The position numbers and the translations under genes were made by a program. The notes under the pieces are model-generated. The model was not told where the DNA came from, made no database searches, and worked only from the letters and a program-made list of their open reading frames with translations. A stretch of DNA of 44,118 nt, from assembly GCA_025359685.1 (NCBI GenBank), contig JANYEY010000114.1, forward strand, positions 1 through 44,118. The letters run 5' to 3'. Source of the stretch: Sphingomonadaceae bacterium (GTDB lineage: Bacteria; Pseudomonadota; Alphaproteobacteria; Sphingomonadales; Sphingomonadaceae). This document shows positions 15,735 to 24,918 of the stretch, in pieces. The first letter of the stretch is position 1. Each line of letters begins with the position of its first letter.

Positions 15735-17258
15735 TTGCTGTCCCCGCACGAAACCGCGATCCGGCCGCTCGATCATCTCGTGCTGCGCGGGGCTTGCGAA
15801 GCACCGGCTCTGGTGCTGCGCAACGGCAACCTTAACTACAAGGACTTAAGGGATCGTGTCGCGCGGCTCGCGCGCTGGTTGAAATCTGTGGTGCCGCAGG
15901 AAGGCGCGCGGGTGGCCAGTTGGGCGGCCAAAGGCGAGCTCACCTGCCTGATGCCGCTCGCCGCGGCGCGGGCCGGATTGGTCCATGTGCCGATCAACCC
16001 GCTGCTCAAGCGCGCGCAAGTGGCGTATATCCTGGCCGACAGCGGAAGTTCGCTGCTAATCGGCACAGCAGCGCGGCTTAGCACGCTTGAGGCAGAAGAT
16101 GTTTCGAGCGATTGCGTTATCTTGCGCGAGGAAGATGCGATCACTTCTGCGCTTTCGTCTAAACCACTTGAACCTTCGGACTGCGATCCGGATGCACTCG
16201 CCGCGATCCTTTATACCAGCGGTTCGACCGGCAAGCCCAAAGGCGTGATGCTCAGCCACGCGAACATGTGGCTCGGTGCACAAAGCGTGGCCGAATACCT
16301 TGGGCTGACTTCTGCCGACGTGACACTGGCGGTTCTGCCGCTGTCGTTCGATTACGGCCAGAACCAGCTATTCAGCACCTGGTATGCCGGCGGCAGTGTA
16401 GTCCCGCTCGATTACCTGACCCCGCGCGACGTCGTGAAGGCGGTGGAGCGGCATGGCGTCACCACGCTGGCGGCGGTACCGCCGCTGTGGATCCAGTTAA
16501 CCGAGCTCGATTGGCCGAACGAAACGGCGGGCAAGCTGCTGCGGCTGACCAATTCAGGCGGTGCCTTGACGGTGGACCTGGTGCGTAAGCTGCGTGCGCT
16601 GTTCCCGGCTGCGCGGTTATTTCCGATGTACGGCCTGACCGAGGCCTTCCGTTCAACCTATCTCGACCCCGCGCTAGTCGATCTCCATCCAACCTCGATG
16701 GGCAAGGCGATTCCCCATGCCGAAGTGCTGGTCATCGCCGATAGCGGCGCATTGGCGGCAGATGGCGAAGAAGGCGAGCTGGTTCATTGCGGCCCACTGG
16801 TGGCGCAGGGATACTGGCAGGATCCTGAGCGCACCGCCGAGCGATTCAAACCGGCTCCTGCCATGTCGCGCTTTGGCGGCACGGCAGTGTGGTCCGGCGA
16901 CCGAGTGCGGCGCGCGGCCGACGGCCTGCTCTATTTCGCCGGGCGGCGTGACGCGATGATCAAGAGCGCGGGGAACCGGATTAGCCCGCAGGAAATCGAG
17001 GAAGCGGCGCTCGCCAGCGGTTTGGTTGCCGAAGCGGTCGCGCTGGGCGTACCTGACGAGCGGCTTGGCCATGCGGTGCATCTGGTGGTGCGCGGCCACG
17101 ATGCACATTCAGGTGCGGAAGCAGAACTTCCGCGTATCCTCATGCAAAAGCTACCGAACTTTATGCAACCGAAACATATTCATTGGCGCCAGGCAATGCC
17201 AATATCACCCAATGGCAAGATTGACCGGTCTGGCCTCTATGCGGAGCTTTCGGCATGA
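15735..17258 (+). CDS. AMP-forming acyl-CoA/acyl-ACP ligase, exosortase A-associated
   Basis: 507-residue adenylate-forming enzyme matching the exosortase-A-associated ligase family (TIGR03098). The AMP-binding P-loop YTSGSTGKPKGVMLSH starts at residue 160; MYGLTEAFRSTYL, the SGDRVRR motif and the C-terminal lysine region SPNGKIDR are all present. It activates a carboxylic acid with ATP and loads it on CoA or, more likely here, the carrier protein of the opposite arm. No suitable ATG lies near the N-terminus; the start is taken as TTG at 15735 with GGAG 11 nt upstream. Its stop overlaps the decarboxylase start (ATGA), so the two are co-translated. Confidence 0.9.
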   Translation: MLSPHETAIRPLDHLVLRGACEAPALVLRNGNLNYKDLRDRVARLARWLKSVVPQEGARVASWAAKGELTCLMPLAAARAGLVHVPINPLLKRAQVAYILADSGSSLLIGTAARLSTLEAEDVSSDCVILREEDAITSALSSKPLEPSDCDPDALAAILYTSGSTGKPKGVMLSHANMWLGAQSVAEYLGLTSADVTLAVLPLSFDYGQNQLFSTWYAGGSVVPLDYLTPRDVVKAVERHGVTTLAAVPPLWIQLTELDWPNETAGKLLRLTNSGGALTVDLVRKLRALFPAARLFPMYGLTEAFRSTYLDPALVDLHPTSMGKAIPHAEVLVIADSGALAADGEEGELVHCGPLVAQGYWQDPERTAERFKPAPAMSRFGGTAVWSGDRVRRAADGLLYFAGRRDAMIKSAGNRISPQEIEEAALASGLVAEAVALGVPDERLGHAVHLVVRGHDAHSGAEAELPRILMQKLPNFMQPKHIHWRQAMPISPNGKIDRSGLYAELSA

Positions 17259-18481
17259 AGCCGCTCGGTCCGATCCCGCCCGGGTTTGCGCTGATCGACG
17301 GTCAGCTGGCGGTCGGCACGCGCACCGCGCGGGCACTCGTCGCCGAAGCTGGGCAGACGCCGTTGTTTGTCTATTCCTCGGCGATGATCCGCCGCCGGGT
17401 GCGCGATGTGCTGGCTTCGCTGCCGAGCCGGGTGGCGTTGCATTACGCGGTCAAGGCCAATCCCTTCGCGCCCGTCTTGCAACTGATGGCCGAACTGGTC
17501 GATGGCTTCGATGTTGCCTCAGGCGGGGAGCTTGCACTGGTCCAGGCGGCGGGAATTTCGCCCACGCGGATCAGCTTTGCCGGTCCCGGCAAGCGCGATG
17601 CCGAGCTTGAGGCCGCGATCACAGCGGGCGCCACGCTCAATCTCGAATCCGAGGGCGAAGCGGTGCGCGCGCTCGATATCGGCGCGCGGCTCGGCATCAC
17701 GCCGCGGTTGGCGATCCGGGTCAATCCGGCGTTCGATCTCAAGGGATCGGGCATGAAAATGGGCGGCGGGGCCAAGCAGTTCGGGATCGATGCCGAACGC
17801 GTGCCCGCGCTGGCCCGGATGGTTATCGCCAACGGCGCGGAATGGCGCGGATTTCACATTTTTGCGGGGAGCCAGGCACTGGGCACCGCGGCTATCATCG
17901 AAACGCAGGCACAGTCGCTGGCCTTGGCGGCAGAGCTCGCCGAAGCGAGCGGGGCGGCGCTGCCGCACTGCAATCTTGGCGGTGGGCTGGGTATTCCGTA
18001 TTTTCCCGGAGATGAGCCGGTTGACCTCGCCGCAATCGGCGCCGCGCTGGGCGAGGCGTTGGGCAGGGTGCCCGCAGCGCTTGCCGAGACGCAATTCTGC
18101 CTCGAACTCGGCCGTTTTTTGGTCGGCGAGGCGGGGGTTTACCTGACCGAGATAGTCGACCGCAAGATCAGCCACGGCGAGGTGTTCCTGATCACCGATG
18201 GCGGGCTGCATCACCAGTTAGCTGCCACGGGCAACTTCGGCACGGTGGTCCGCCGCAACTATCCGGTCGCGATCGCGACCAAATTCGACGCGCCGGTCGA
18301 GGAAGAAGCAAGCGTCGTCGGCTGCCTGTGCACACCGCTTGATCGCCTGGCCGAAAAGGGCGGATTTCCGCGGGCTGAGGTCGGCGATTTGGTCGCTGTC
18401 TTCTGTGCCGGAGCCTATGGTGCGAGCGCCAGTCCGGCGCAGTTCCTCGGCCACGGTCCTGCCGCGGAAATGCTGGTTTAA
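17255..18481 (+). CDS. PLP-dependent decarboxylase, exosortase A-associated
   Basis: 408-residue fold-III (ornithine/diaminopimelate decarboxylase-like) enzyme, family TIGR03099. The PLP lysine is Lys67 in YAVKANP. The glycine-rich phosphate-binding segment CNLGGGLGIPY, the substrate-side LCTPLD and the C-terminal FCAGAYG are in order. It should remove CO2 from an amino acid, giving an amine. Together with the ligase and carrier protein it may supply an aminoacyl or amine decoration for the polysaccharide; the substrate is unknown. The start overlaps the ligase. A 177-bp gap follows, before the export genes. Confidence 0.92.
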   Translation: MKPLGPIPPGFALIDGQLAVGTRTARALVAEAGQTPLFVYSSAMIRRRVRDVLASLPSRVALHYAVKANPFAPVLQLMAELVDGFDVASGGELALVQAAGISPTRISFAGPGKRDAELEAAITAGATLNLESEGEAVRALDIGARLGITPRLAIRVNPAFDLKGSGMKMGGGAKQFGIDAERVPALARMVIANGAEWRGFHIFAGSQALGTAAIIETQAQSLALAAELAEASGAALPHCNLGGGLGIPYFPGDEPVDLAAIGAALGEALGRVPAALAETQFCLELGRFLVGEAGVYLTEIVDRKISHGEVFLITDGGLHHQLAATGNFGTVVRRNYPVAIATKFDAPVEEEASVVGCLCTPLDRLAEKGGFPRAEVGDLVAVFCAGAYGASASPAQFLGHGPAAEMLV

Positions 18482-18498
18482 GACCTGTCCAGCACTGC

Positions 18499-18513
18499 GT
18501 CCCGTTTCGGGAC
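18499..18513. terminator. Small hairpin after the decarboxylase gene
   Basis: Perfect 6-bp stem GTCCCG/CGGGAC with a TTT loop, 18 bp after the stop. No T-run follows, so termination is possible but weak; it may only partly separate the biosynthetic pair from the export genes. Confidence 0.35.
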
Positions 18514-18612
18514 CACTGCCTTACGCGCACCGAATCTGCACATAAGGCTAACGCAATATTCACCCTTTTTAACGATAGCGGAGCCTGAATTTGCCGGGTC
18601 TTCGCTGCGGGT

Positions 18613-18627
18613 GGGCACACCTGAAGC
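18613..18627 (+). promoter_or_regulatory. Possible sigma-54-type promoter of the export operon
   Basis: GGGCAC, five bases, then AAGC keeps the invariant GG and GC exactly 10 bases apart, as in -24/-12 promoters, but AAGC departs from the usual TTGC. The start would fall about 20 nt before the exporter ATG. In other bacteria exosortase A loci are linked to the sigma-54 activator PrsR. GG-N10-GC is common by chance in GC-rich DNA, so this is weak. Confidence 0.25.
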
Positions 18628-18658
18628 TTTGGCGCGGCGCCGCTAAAGGATGCTCGCA

Positions 18659-19303
18659 ATGAAAATCACCCGCTTCCACCGCCTTCTGGCAGGCAGCGCC
18701 ATGCTCAGCCTGGCGCTGGGCGGCTGCGCCGGCGGCGCGAGCGGACCGCAGCTTCCTGCCGCCTCGTTCGTGGCGATGCAGGAAGGTCCCGGCGAGGATT
18801 ACATCATCGGGCCGCTCGACGAGCTGACCATCTTCGTCTGGCGTAACCCCGAACTCGGCGCCAAGGTTCAGGTCCGGCCCGACGGGCGGATCACTACCCC
18901 GCTGATCACCGATATGCCAGCGGTGGGCAAGACCCCCAAAATGCTGGCTGACGACATAACCCTGCAGCTTTCGCAGTACATCCAGGATCCGCTGGTCTCG
19001 GTGATCGTCAACAAATTTGCCGGAACCTTCAGCCAGCAGGTGCGGATCATCGGCGCCACGGGCAAGCCTGCCTCGCTGCCGTACCGCGCCAACATGACCG
19101 TGCTCGACGCGATGATCGCCGTTGGCGGCCTCAGCGAATATGCGGCCGGCAACCGTGCCAAGCTCATCCGTTTCGACAAGGAAACCGGCAAGCAGGCTGA
19201 ATATGGCCTGCGCCTGGGTGACTTGCTCAAGCGCGGCGATAGCAAGGCCAACGTCATGCTGATGCCGGGTGACGTGATCATCATCCCCGAAAGCCAGTTC
19301 TGA
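18659..19303 (+). CDS. Polysaccharide export lipoprotein (Wza-type), XrtA system
   Basis: 214-residue outer-membrane exporter of the Wza/KpsD family. The signal peptide ends in the lipobox LALGGC, so the mature protein is a lipoprotein. DYIIGPLDELTIFVWRNPELG opens the poly_export domain; VRIIGATGKPASLPYRANM and LDAMIAVGGLSEYAAG form the SLBB soluble-ligand part, ending in LMPGDVIIIPESQF. It forms the channel through which the exopolysaccharide leaves the cell. The ATG at 18659 is preferred over the one at 18650 because AAAGGA then lies 8 nt upstream. It is the first gene of the long export and assembly operon. Confidence 0.93.
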   Translation: MKITRFHRLLAGSAMLSLALGGCAGGASGPQLPAASFVAMQEGPGEDYIIGPLDELTIFVWRNPELGAKVQVRPDGRITTPLITDMPAVGKTPKMLADDITLQLSQYIQDPLVSVIVNKFAGTFSQQVRIIGATGKPASLPYRANMTVLDAMIAVGGLSEYAAGNRAKLIRFDKETGKQAEYGLRLGDLLKRGDSKANVMLMPGDVIIIPESQF

Positions 19304-19325
19304 GCAAGGCGGGCGGGGGCACAGC

Positions 19326-20849
19326 ATGACCAACATCTACGACGAACTTCGGTCCGCCATCTATTCGGTGTGGCACCGCCGCTGGCTTGCGCTGGGCGTG
19401 GCCTGGGCGCTGTGCCTGATGGGCTGGCTGGTGGTGGCGATGGTGCCCAACAGTTATGAGAGCAAGGCGCGGATTTACGTGCAGCTTGACGATGTGTTGA
19501 GCGAGCAAATGGGCCTCGGCCACAGCGATGCGAAGAATACGATTGACCGGGTCCGCCAGACGCTGACCAGCGCGGTGAACCTGGAAAAGGTGATCCGCGC
19601 TACTCCGATTGGCACCGGCATTACCTCGCCCAAGCAGATGGAGGGCGCCGTCCTCTCGCTGGGCAAGAAGATCAAGGTTGAAAGCGACGAACAGAACCTG
19701 TTCGTGATTACTGCCAGTTACGGCGACGGCAGCAACTCCGATGCGGCCAACGCCAAGATTGCGCAAGCCGTGACGCAGAAGTTGATCGACATCTTCCGCG
19801 AGGAAAACCTCTCGGGCAATCGCGGCGAGATGTCGACTTCGCTGACTTTCCTCGACCAGCAGATTGCTGACCGCGAGAAGGATCTCGCGACTACCGACCA
19901 AAAGCGGCTTGCCTTCGAAGCGCAGAACCCCAGCCTCGCTGGCGGCGCGGCTGCGGGCCTGCAGAAGCTTGAGGCATCGCGCACCGAATTGCGCGGAATC
20001 GATGCCGATCTCGCCGCCGCACAAAGCTCTTACGCTGCGATCAATGGCCAGATGGCTGGCACTCCGCGGACCATTGCCGGTGCCGCTCCGGTGGGCGGCG
20101 CGCGCGGCGCTCTTAACGATGCCCAGGCCCAGCTCAACTCGCTGCGCGGCCGCGGGCTCACCGAAAACCATCCCGACGTGATCGCCGCGCGCAACCAGGT
20201 CAAGGCGCTGCAGGGCGCGGCTGCCTCGGAAGGCGGCGGCGGAAGCGGTGTGCCCAATCCGGCCTATTCGTCGCTCGAATCGATCCGCGCCGAACGCGCT
20301 GCGAACGTTCAGGCGCTTTCGGCTCGGCGCGCTTCGGTGCAGACAGAGATCTCGCAGCTGACCGCGCAGCAGTTCTCGAACCCCGAGGCCGCCGCCGAGT
20401 ATCAGCGCATCACCCGCGACTATGACGTGATGAAGGAGCAGTACGACAAGCTCCTCCATGACCGCGAAGAGCTGAAAATCCGCGGCTCGGTGAGCAACCA
20501 GCAGAATGCGGTCAAGTTCCAAGTTATCGACCCGCCGACCACGCCGCGTTCGCCGGTCGCGCCGAACCGTCCGCTGCTGCTGTTCTTCGTGCTGTTCATG
20601 GGGCTTGGTGCAGGCTGCGCTGCGGCCTTTGCGGTGGGCCAGTTGCGCTCGACCTTTGCCACTACCAGACGGCTTGAGAAAGCGATGGGCCTGCCGGTCC
20701 TGGGTGCGATCAGCCAAGCGCTGACCGACACCGGCCGTGCGCTGCGCCGCCGCCGGATGAAATATTTCTATGCCGCCAGCGGCGCACTTGGCGGGCTGTT
20801 CGTGGTCCTGTTGACGATCGAATTCATCCAGCGCGGCATGGTGGCCTGA
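19326..20849 (+). CDS. Polysaccharide chain length determinant (Wzz-type), XrtA system
   Basis: 507-residue inner-membrane co-polymerase of the exosortase-A chain-length family (TIGR03007). A membrane helix at about residues 18-38 (WLALGVAWALCLMGWLVVAM) precedes the Wzz domain; a long coiled-coil periplasmic part (about 150-380) follows, with another helix at PLLLFFVLFMGLG and a last one at GALGGLFVVLLTIEF. The PxxPxxPxR-like segment DPPTTPRSPVAPNRP before the second helix is the usual Wzz signature. It sets chain length together with the tyrosine autokinase encoded 7 bp downstream. Confidence 0.92.
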   Translation: MTNIYDELRSAIYSVWHRRWLALGVAWALCLMGWLVVAMVPNSYESKARIYVQLDDVLSEQMGLGHSDAKNTIDRVRQTLTSAVNLEKVIRATPIGTGITSPKQMEGAVLSLGKKIKVESDEQNLFVITASYGDGSNSDAANAKIAQAVTQKLIDIFREENLSGNRGEMSTSLTFLDQQIADREKDLATTDQKRLAFEAQNPSLAGGAAAGLQKLEASRTELRGIDADLAAAQSSYAAINGQMAGTPRTIAGAAPVGGARGALNDAQAQLNSLRGRGLTENHPDVIAARNQVKALQGAAASEGGGGSGVPNPAYSSLESIRAERAANVQALSARRASVQTEISQLTAQQFSNPEAAAEYQRITRDYDVMKEQYDKLLHDREELKIRGSVSNQQNAVKFQVIDPPTTPRSPVAPNRPLLLFFVLFMGLGAGCAAAFAVGQLRSTFATTRRLEKAMGLPVLGAISQALTDTGRALRRRRMKYFYAASGALGGLFVVLLTIEFIQRGMVA

Positions 20850-20856
20850 GGAACGT

Positions 20857-21942
20857 ATGACCAAGCACAGCAAAATTCCTCTGCCCGAAGGCGAAGTGGA
20901 AGTGCCCAAGGCGAAGGGCGCGACCCTGATCGAGCGCGTGGTGCGTAATTACGATCTTGTCCAGCTGACCTCGGCGCCGATCCCGGAAAACCTGGTTCCC
21001 CCGCCGAGCAAGCGCCGCCGTTACCGCCGCGCTGACGAGGTTGTCGAAGAAGCCGTGATCTCGTCGGCAGCAGAAGCGCTAGTTGCCGCTCCGGCCCCGG
21101 AAATGCCGCAAGCGGCACCCGAAGTAGTCGTGGGCGAAGTGCTTGAAGCGGCACCAGCCAAGCCTGCCCAGGCGGTTGCGAAGCTGCCCGAACCAGTGGT
21201 GTTCAAAGGCGTCCGCCACACGGTCAATCGCCAGCATTTGCGCGACCAGGGCCTGATCGTTCCGGAAAGCACCGTCACTGCGGTGCTCGAAGAATTCCGC
21301 ATTGTGAAACGCCAGCTGCTGCTCAACGCCGATCAGCTTGCCCAGCAGGGCATGGGTCCAGCGGCGCAGCGCGTGCTGATCTGCTCGCCGCATCCGGGTG
21401 AGGGGAAGAGCTTCACCTCGGTCAATCTCGCGCTGGCCATCGCCGCCGAGAAGGAATGCGAAGTGTTGCTGGTCGACGCCGACTTTGCCAAGCCTTCGAT
21501 GCTGTCGATGCTGGGCCTGCCCGGCGGACCCGGCCTGATGGACGCGCTGGCCAACCCCGACATCGACGCGGCGGACTGTGTGATCGGTACCGATATTCCG
21601 GGCCTGTGGGTTTTGCCGGCAGGCGGCGCAACGACGTCGGACACCGAATACCTGACCAGTTCGCGGACCCGCACCGTGCTGGATCACCTGGTTCAAGGCG
21701 CTCCGCAGCGCTTTGTGATCTTCGATTCGCCACCAGCCCTCGCGGCTTCTCCAGCCGCTGCTCTCGCCAAATACGTTGGTCAGGCCGTGGTCGTCGCCCG
21801 GTGTGACAAGACCGCGCAGAGCAGCCTTGAGGATGCCGTCTCGCTGCTTTCGGCCTGCCCGAACATCCAACTCATTTTGAATGCCGTCCACTTCAGCCCG
21901 AGCGGTCGCCGCTTCGGGTCCTACTACGGATACGGAGGCTGA
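20857..21942 (+). CDS. Tyrosine autokinase (BY-kinase), XrtA-associated
   Basis: 361-residue cytoplasmic BY-kinase (TIGR03018). After an N-terminal extension of about 165 residues rich in Ala, Pro and Glu come Walker A SPHPGEGKS (about 177-185), Walker A' VLLVDADFAKPS and Walker B FVIFDSPPA. The C-terminus ends in a short tyrosine cluster, Tyr356, Tyr357 and Tyr359, the likely autophosphorylation site. It has no membrane segment and should pair with the separate chain-length protein, the proteobacterial equivalent of the split CapA/CapB arrangement. The beta-barrel gene starts 2 bp after its stop, so coupling is tight. Confidence 0.92.
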   Translation: MTKHSKIPLPEGEVEVPKAKGATLIERVVRNYDLVQLTSAPIPENLVPPPSKRRRYRRADEVVEEAVISSAAEALVAAPAPEMPQAAPEVVVGEVLEAAPAKPAQAVAKLPEPVVFKGVRHTVNRQHLRDQGLIVPESTVTAVLEEFRIVKRQLLLNADQLAQQGMGPAAQRVLICSPHPGEGKSFTSVNLALAIAAEKECEVLLVDADFAKPSMLSMLGLPGGPGLMDALANPDIDAADCVIGTDIPGLWVLPAGGATTSDTEYLTSSRTRTVLDHLVQGAPQRFVIFDSPPALAASPAAALAKYVGQAVVVARCDKTAQSSLEDAVSLLSACPNIQLILNAVHFSPSGRRFGSYYGYGG

Positions 21943-21944
21943 TC

Positions 21945-23705
21945 ATGAAGCCGCAATACCTTACTTCGCTCGCTGCAACCGCGCTCTTTGCAGTCGCGAC
22001 CCCATGGGCCGCACATGCGCAGACCATGTCCTATGGCGATCTCGGCGGGTCTGGCCCCGCGGGGTCGGCAAGTTCCGGGTCGGATGACGGCGACGAGGCC
22101 GCTGATGACAGCGATAGCGGGACAGTGCTGCCCGGCATCTCGCGCCATACCGGCCGGATGCGCGTGACGCCTTATATCGAAGCGCAGCAGGTGGTTACGG
22201 CCGAACTTTCACCTGGAAACGAAACTCTGACCTATTCGACCGTTTCGGCCGGGGTCGAGGCTACCCTGAATGGTCGCAACGCCCAGGCCGGCGTCGCGGT
22301 CCGGTATGAGCGCCGATTCGGTTGGGGCGGCAACAAGATCAGCGACAGCGACGTGGTCAGCGGTGTAGCCCGGGCCAATGTGGCCGTGGTGCCGCACACG
22401 CTGTTCATCGAAGGCGGGGCCATGGCCGCGCGGATGAGCGTCGAGAATAACGGTGCGACCACCCCGGGGCTCCAATTCGGCAACAACTCGGCGCAGGTCT
22501 ATGGCGCTTACATCGGCCCGTCGCTCAAGACCCAGCTGGGCGATATCGACGTCGAGGGGCATTACCGCTTCGGCTATACGCGGGTGACCACGCCGAACGT
22601 CCTTCCGGCAAACCCCGGACAGACGCCGGTCGATCTTTATGACGACGGCACCGTGCACAACGCCGTGCTGCATCTTGGCACCAAGGCGGGCACTTTGCTG
22701 CCGATCGGGCTGGGGCTGGGCGCTGGCTGGAACCACGAAGATGTATCCAATCTCGATCAGCGTATCGATGACAAGCACGTGCGCGCCGATGCGCTGCTGC
22801 CGCTTGGCAGCGATCTCGCGCTGGTTGGCGGTGTCGGTTATGAGAAGGTCGAGGTTTCGCAGCGCGACGCGGTGATAGATACGCTGACCGGCTTGCCAGT
22901 GCTGTCCGCCAATGGCCGCTATGTTACCGACACAAGCCAGCCGCGCCAGATTTCCTACGAAGCCGAGGGGCTGATCTGGGATGCCGGCGTGATGTGGCGG
23001 CCCAGCCGCCGCACCGCATTGGAAGCGCATGTCGGCCGCCGTTATGGCTCGACCACCTATTTCGGCAGCTTCGCTTACGCGCCCAATTCGCGCACCACGC
23101 TCAATGTCTCGGTCTATGACGGGATTTCGGGCTTCGGCGGCCGCCTCAACCAGGCGCTGGCCGACTTGCCGACCCAGTTCGATGGTTTGCGCAATCCGCT
23201 CACCGGCGGGCTCAGCACCTGCGTCGCAGGCACCACCACCGCGCAGGGCAACAGCGGTGGCGGGTGCCTCAACGGCGCGCTCGGCTCGGTCCGTTCGGCG
23301 ACCTTCCGCGGCCGCGGGGTGATGGCCAGCCTGGGCATTCAGGGCAACAACCTGCAGTACGGCGTGGGCGCCGGGTATGACCGCCACACCTTCATCGCCG
23401 CGCCGGGCACCGTGCTCGCGCTCGCCAATGGGGTAATCGACGAGAATTACTGGGTGGCCGCATACCTCAACGGCCGGATCGACCGTAATTCCAGCTTCGG
23501 CACCAATGTCTGGGCGAACTGGTACCAAAGCGGAGACGCTCTTGCTGGCAACTCCAGCTCGATCGGCGCAACCGCTGCATACTACCGCACGCTTACCGGC
23601 AATCTGACTGCAACCGCCGCAGTGGGCATCAACGGCGTCAACCGCGAAGTGCTTCAGGACATCTGGACCGCTTCCGGCCTCGTCGGCCTGCGCTACTCGT
23701 TCTGA
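21945..23705 (+). CDS. PEP-CTERM system-associated outer membrane beta-barrel protein
   Basis: 586-residue protein with a signal peptide ending in AAHAQ and a long run of alternating beta-strands, matching the TIGR03016 outer-membrane family that accompanies exosortase A. The C-terminal residue is Phe after LVGLRYS, as in barrels recognised by the Bam machinery. An acidic Gly/Ser/Asp-rich stretch (about residues 35-60) separates the signal from the barrel. It may serve as an outer-membrane channel or scaffold for polysaccharide passage; the exact role is unknown for the family. It sits between the autokinase and the ATPase, all in one direction. Confidence 0.9.
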   Translation: MKPQYLTSLAATALFAVATPWAAHAQTMSYGDLGGSGPAGSASSGSDDGDEAADDSDSGTVLPGISRHTGRMRVTPYIEAQQVVTAELSPGNETLTYSTVSAGVEATLNGRNAQAGVAVRYERRFGWGGNKISDSDVVSGVARANVAVVPHTLFIEGGAMAARMSVENNGATTPGLQFGNNSAQVYGAYIGPSLKTQLGDIDVEGHYRFGYTRVTTPNVLPANPGQTPVDLYDDGTVHNAVLHLGTKAGTLLPIGLGLGAGWNHEDVSNLDQRIDDKHVRADALLPLGSDLALVGGVGYEKVEVSQRDAVIDTLTGLPVLSANGRYVTDTSQPRQISYEAEGLIWDAGVMWRPSRRTALEAHVGRRYGSTTYFGSFAYAPNSRTTLNVSVYDGISGFGGRLNQALADLPTQFDGLRNPLTGGLSTCVAGTTTAQGNSGGGCLNGALGSVRSATFRGRGVMASLGIQGNNLQYGVGAGYDRHTFIAAPGTVLALANGVIDENYWVAAYLNGRIDRNSSFGTNVWANWYQSGDALAGNSSSIGATAAYYRTLTGNLTATAAVGINGVNREVLQDIWTASGLVGLRYSF

Positions 23706-23725
23706 GCCTGGAAAGGGATATTTCG

Positions 23726-24895
23726 ATGTTTAATGATTTCTACGGGCTGACCGGGCGCCCCTTCCAGCTCACGCCCGATCCGACCTTCTATTTCGAGAGC
23801 CTGACGCACCGCAAGGCACTGTCATACCTCTCATACGGCCTTGCCCAAGGCGAAGGCTTCGTGGTGATCACCGGCGAGGTTGGCGCAGGCAAGTCCACGC
23901 TGGTCGCGCACCTGATGGCGACGATCGACCCGGCACGGCTGACCGCGGCGCAGATCGTCACCAGCAAGCTTGATGGCGAAGAACTGGTCCACGTGGTTGC
24001 GCAGGCGTTCGGCTTGATCGTCGACGGGCATGACAAGGCCTCCGCGCTCGGTGCGATAGAAGCCTTCCTCCACGACGAAGCACGCGCCGGCCGGCGCTGC
24101 CTGCTGGTGGTCGATGAAAGCCAGAACCTTGAACTGGAAGCGCTCGAAGAGCTGCGCATGCTGTCGAATTTTCAGCTCGGCGCGCATCCGCTGATCCAGA
24201 CCCTGCTGCTGGGCCAGCCAGAATTCCGTGATACCATCCAGGAGCACCCGCAGCTTGAACAGCTGCGCCAGCGCGTGATCGCGGCGCATCACCTTGACGC
24301 GATGGAGCTTGCTGAAGTCCAGCCGTACATCGAGCACCGCCTGAAGTGCGTTGGCTGGAACAGCAATCCCAAGTTCGACCAGCGCGTGTTCACCGAACTG
24401 TTCGATGCTTCGGGCGGCGTACCGCGCCGGATCAACCAGATCTGCAATCGGCTGATGATGCTCGGCGCGGTCGATCAGCGCAGCCGGATCGACGGCGCGA
24501 TGCTCAGCCAGGTGCTTGAGGAACTCGAACTCGACGGAACGATGCCGCTGAGCCGGCCCGCAGCTAAGCCGGAAGAAATCGCCGCTGCGGTAGTGGTTGC
24601 TCCGGCACCGCCTCCGGTTGACGCGGTTGCGCTCGCGCAGCTGCAGTCGATGCTGGCTGAACGCGATGCCCAGATCGCCGAATTGCAGCAGGCGGTGATC
24701 GAGCTTGCCAACGAGCAGGAATCCGCGCCGACTTCGGCGGGCGATCCGGCTCACGGCGCGACGCTTGCGGCAATCGAGGCGAAGCTCAGCGGGTTTGAGG
24801 CCAAGATGCTTGAGCAGGAGCGCACCATTCGCCACACGCTGACCATGCTGATCGAGTGGATCGAAGCCGACGACGCCAGCCGCGCTGCGGCCTGA
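23726..24895 (+). CDS. XrtA/PEP-CTERM system-associated ATPase (ExeA-like)
   Basis: 389-residue AAA-type ATPase, family TIGR03015. The start MFNDFYGLTGRPFQLTPDP is the family signature; Walker A GEVGAGKST is at 50-58 and Walker B LLVVDESQNL at about 130, with the sensor-like GVPRRINQICNRL later. An Ala/Pro linker at about 275-305 leads to a coiled-coil C-terminus. It resembles ExeA/GspA ATPases, which act at the inner membrane in assembly of export machinery, but no membrane helix is seen here. Its role is probably to energise or assemble the polysaccharide export complex. Confidence 0.92.
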   Translation: MFNDFYGLTGRPFQLTPDPTFYFESLTHRKALSYLSYGLAQGEGFVVITGEVGAGKSTLVAHLMATIDPARLTAAQIVTSKLDGEELVHVVAQAFGLIVDGHDKASALGAIEAFLHDEARAGRRCLLVVDESQNLELEALEELRMLSNFQLGAHPLIQTLLLGQPEFRDTIQEHPQLEQLRQRVIAAHHLDAMELAEVQPYIEHRLKCVGWNSNPKFDQRVFTELFDASGGVPRRINQICNRLMMLGAVDQRSRIDGAMLSQVLEELELDGTMPLSRPAAKPEEIAAAVVVAPAPPPVDAVALAQLQSMLAERDAQIAELQQAVIELANEQESAPTSAGDPAHGATLAAIEAKLSGFEAKMLEQERTIRHTLTMLIEWIEADDASRAAA

Positions 24896-24918
24896 CGTGA
24901 ACGGAAGGCGCCGGGCAC

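Noticed and set aside
19281..20909. 542-codon minus-strand frame
   Set aside because: Antisense shadow of the chain-length determinant gene; His/Arg-rich composition is typical of a reverse-frame artefact.
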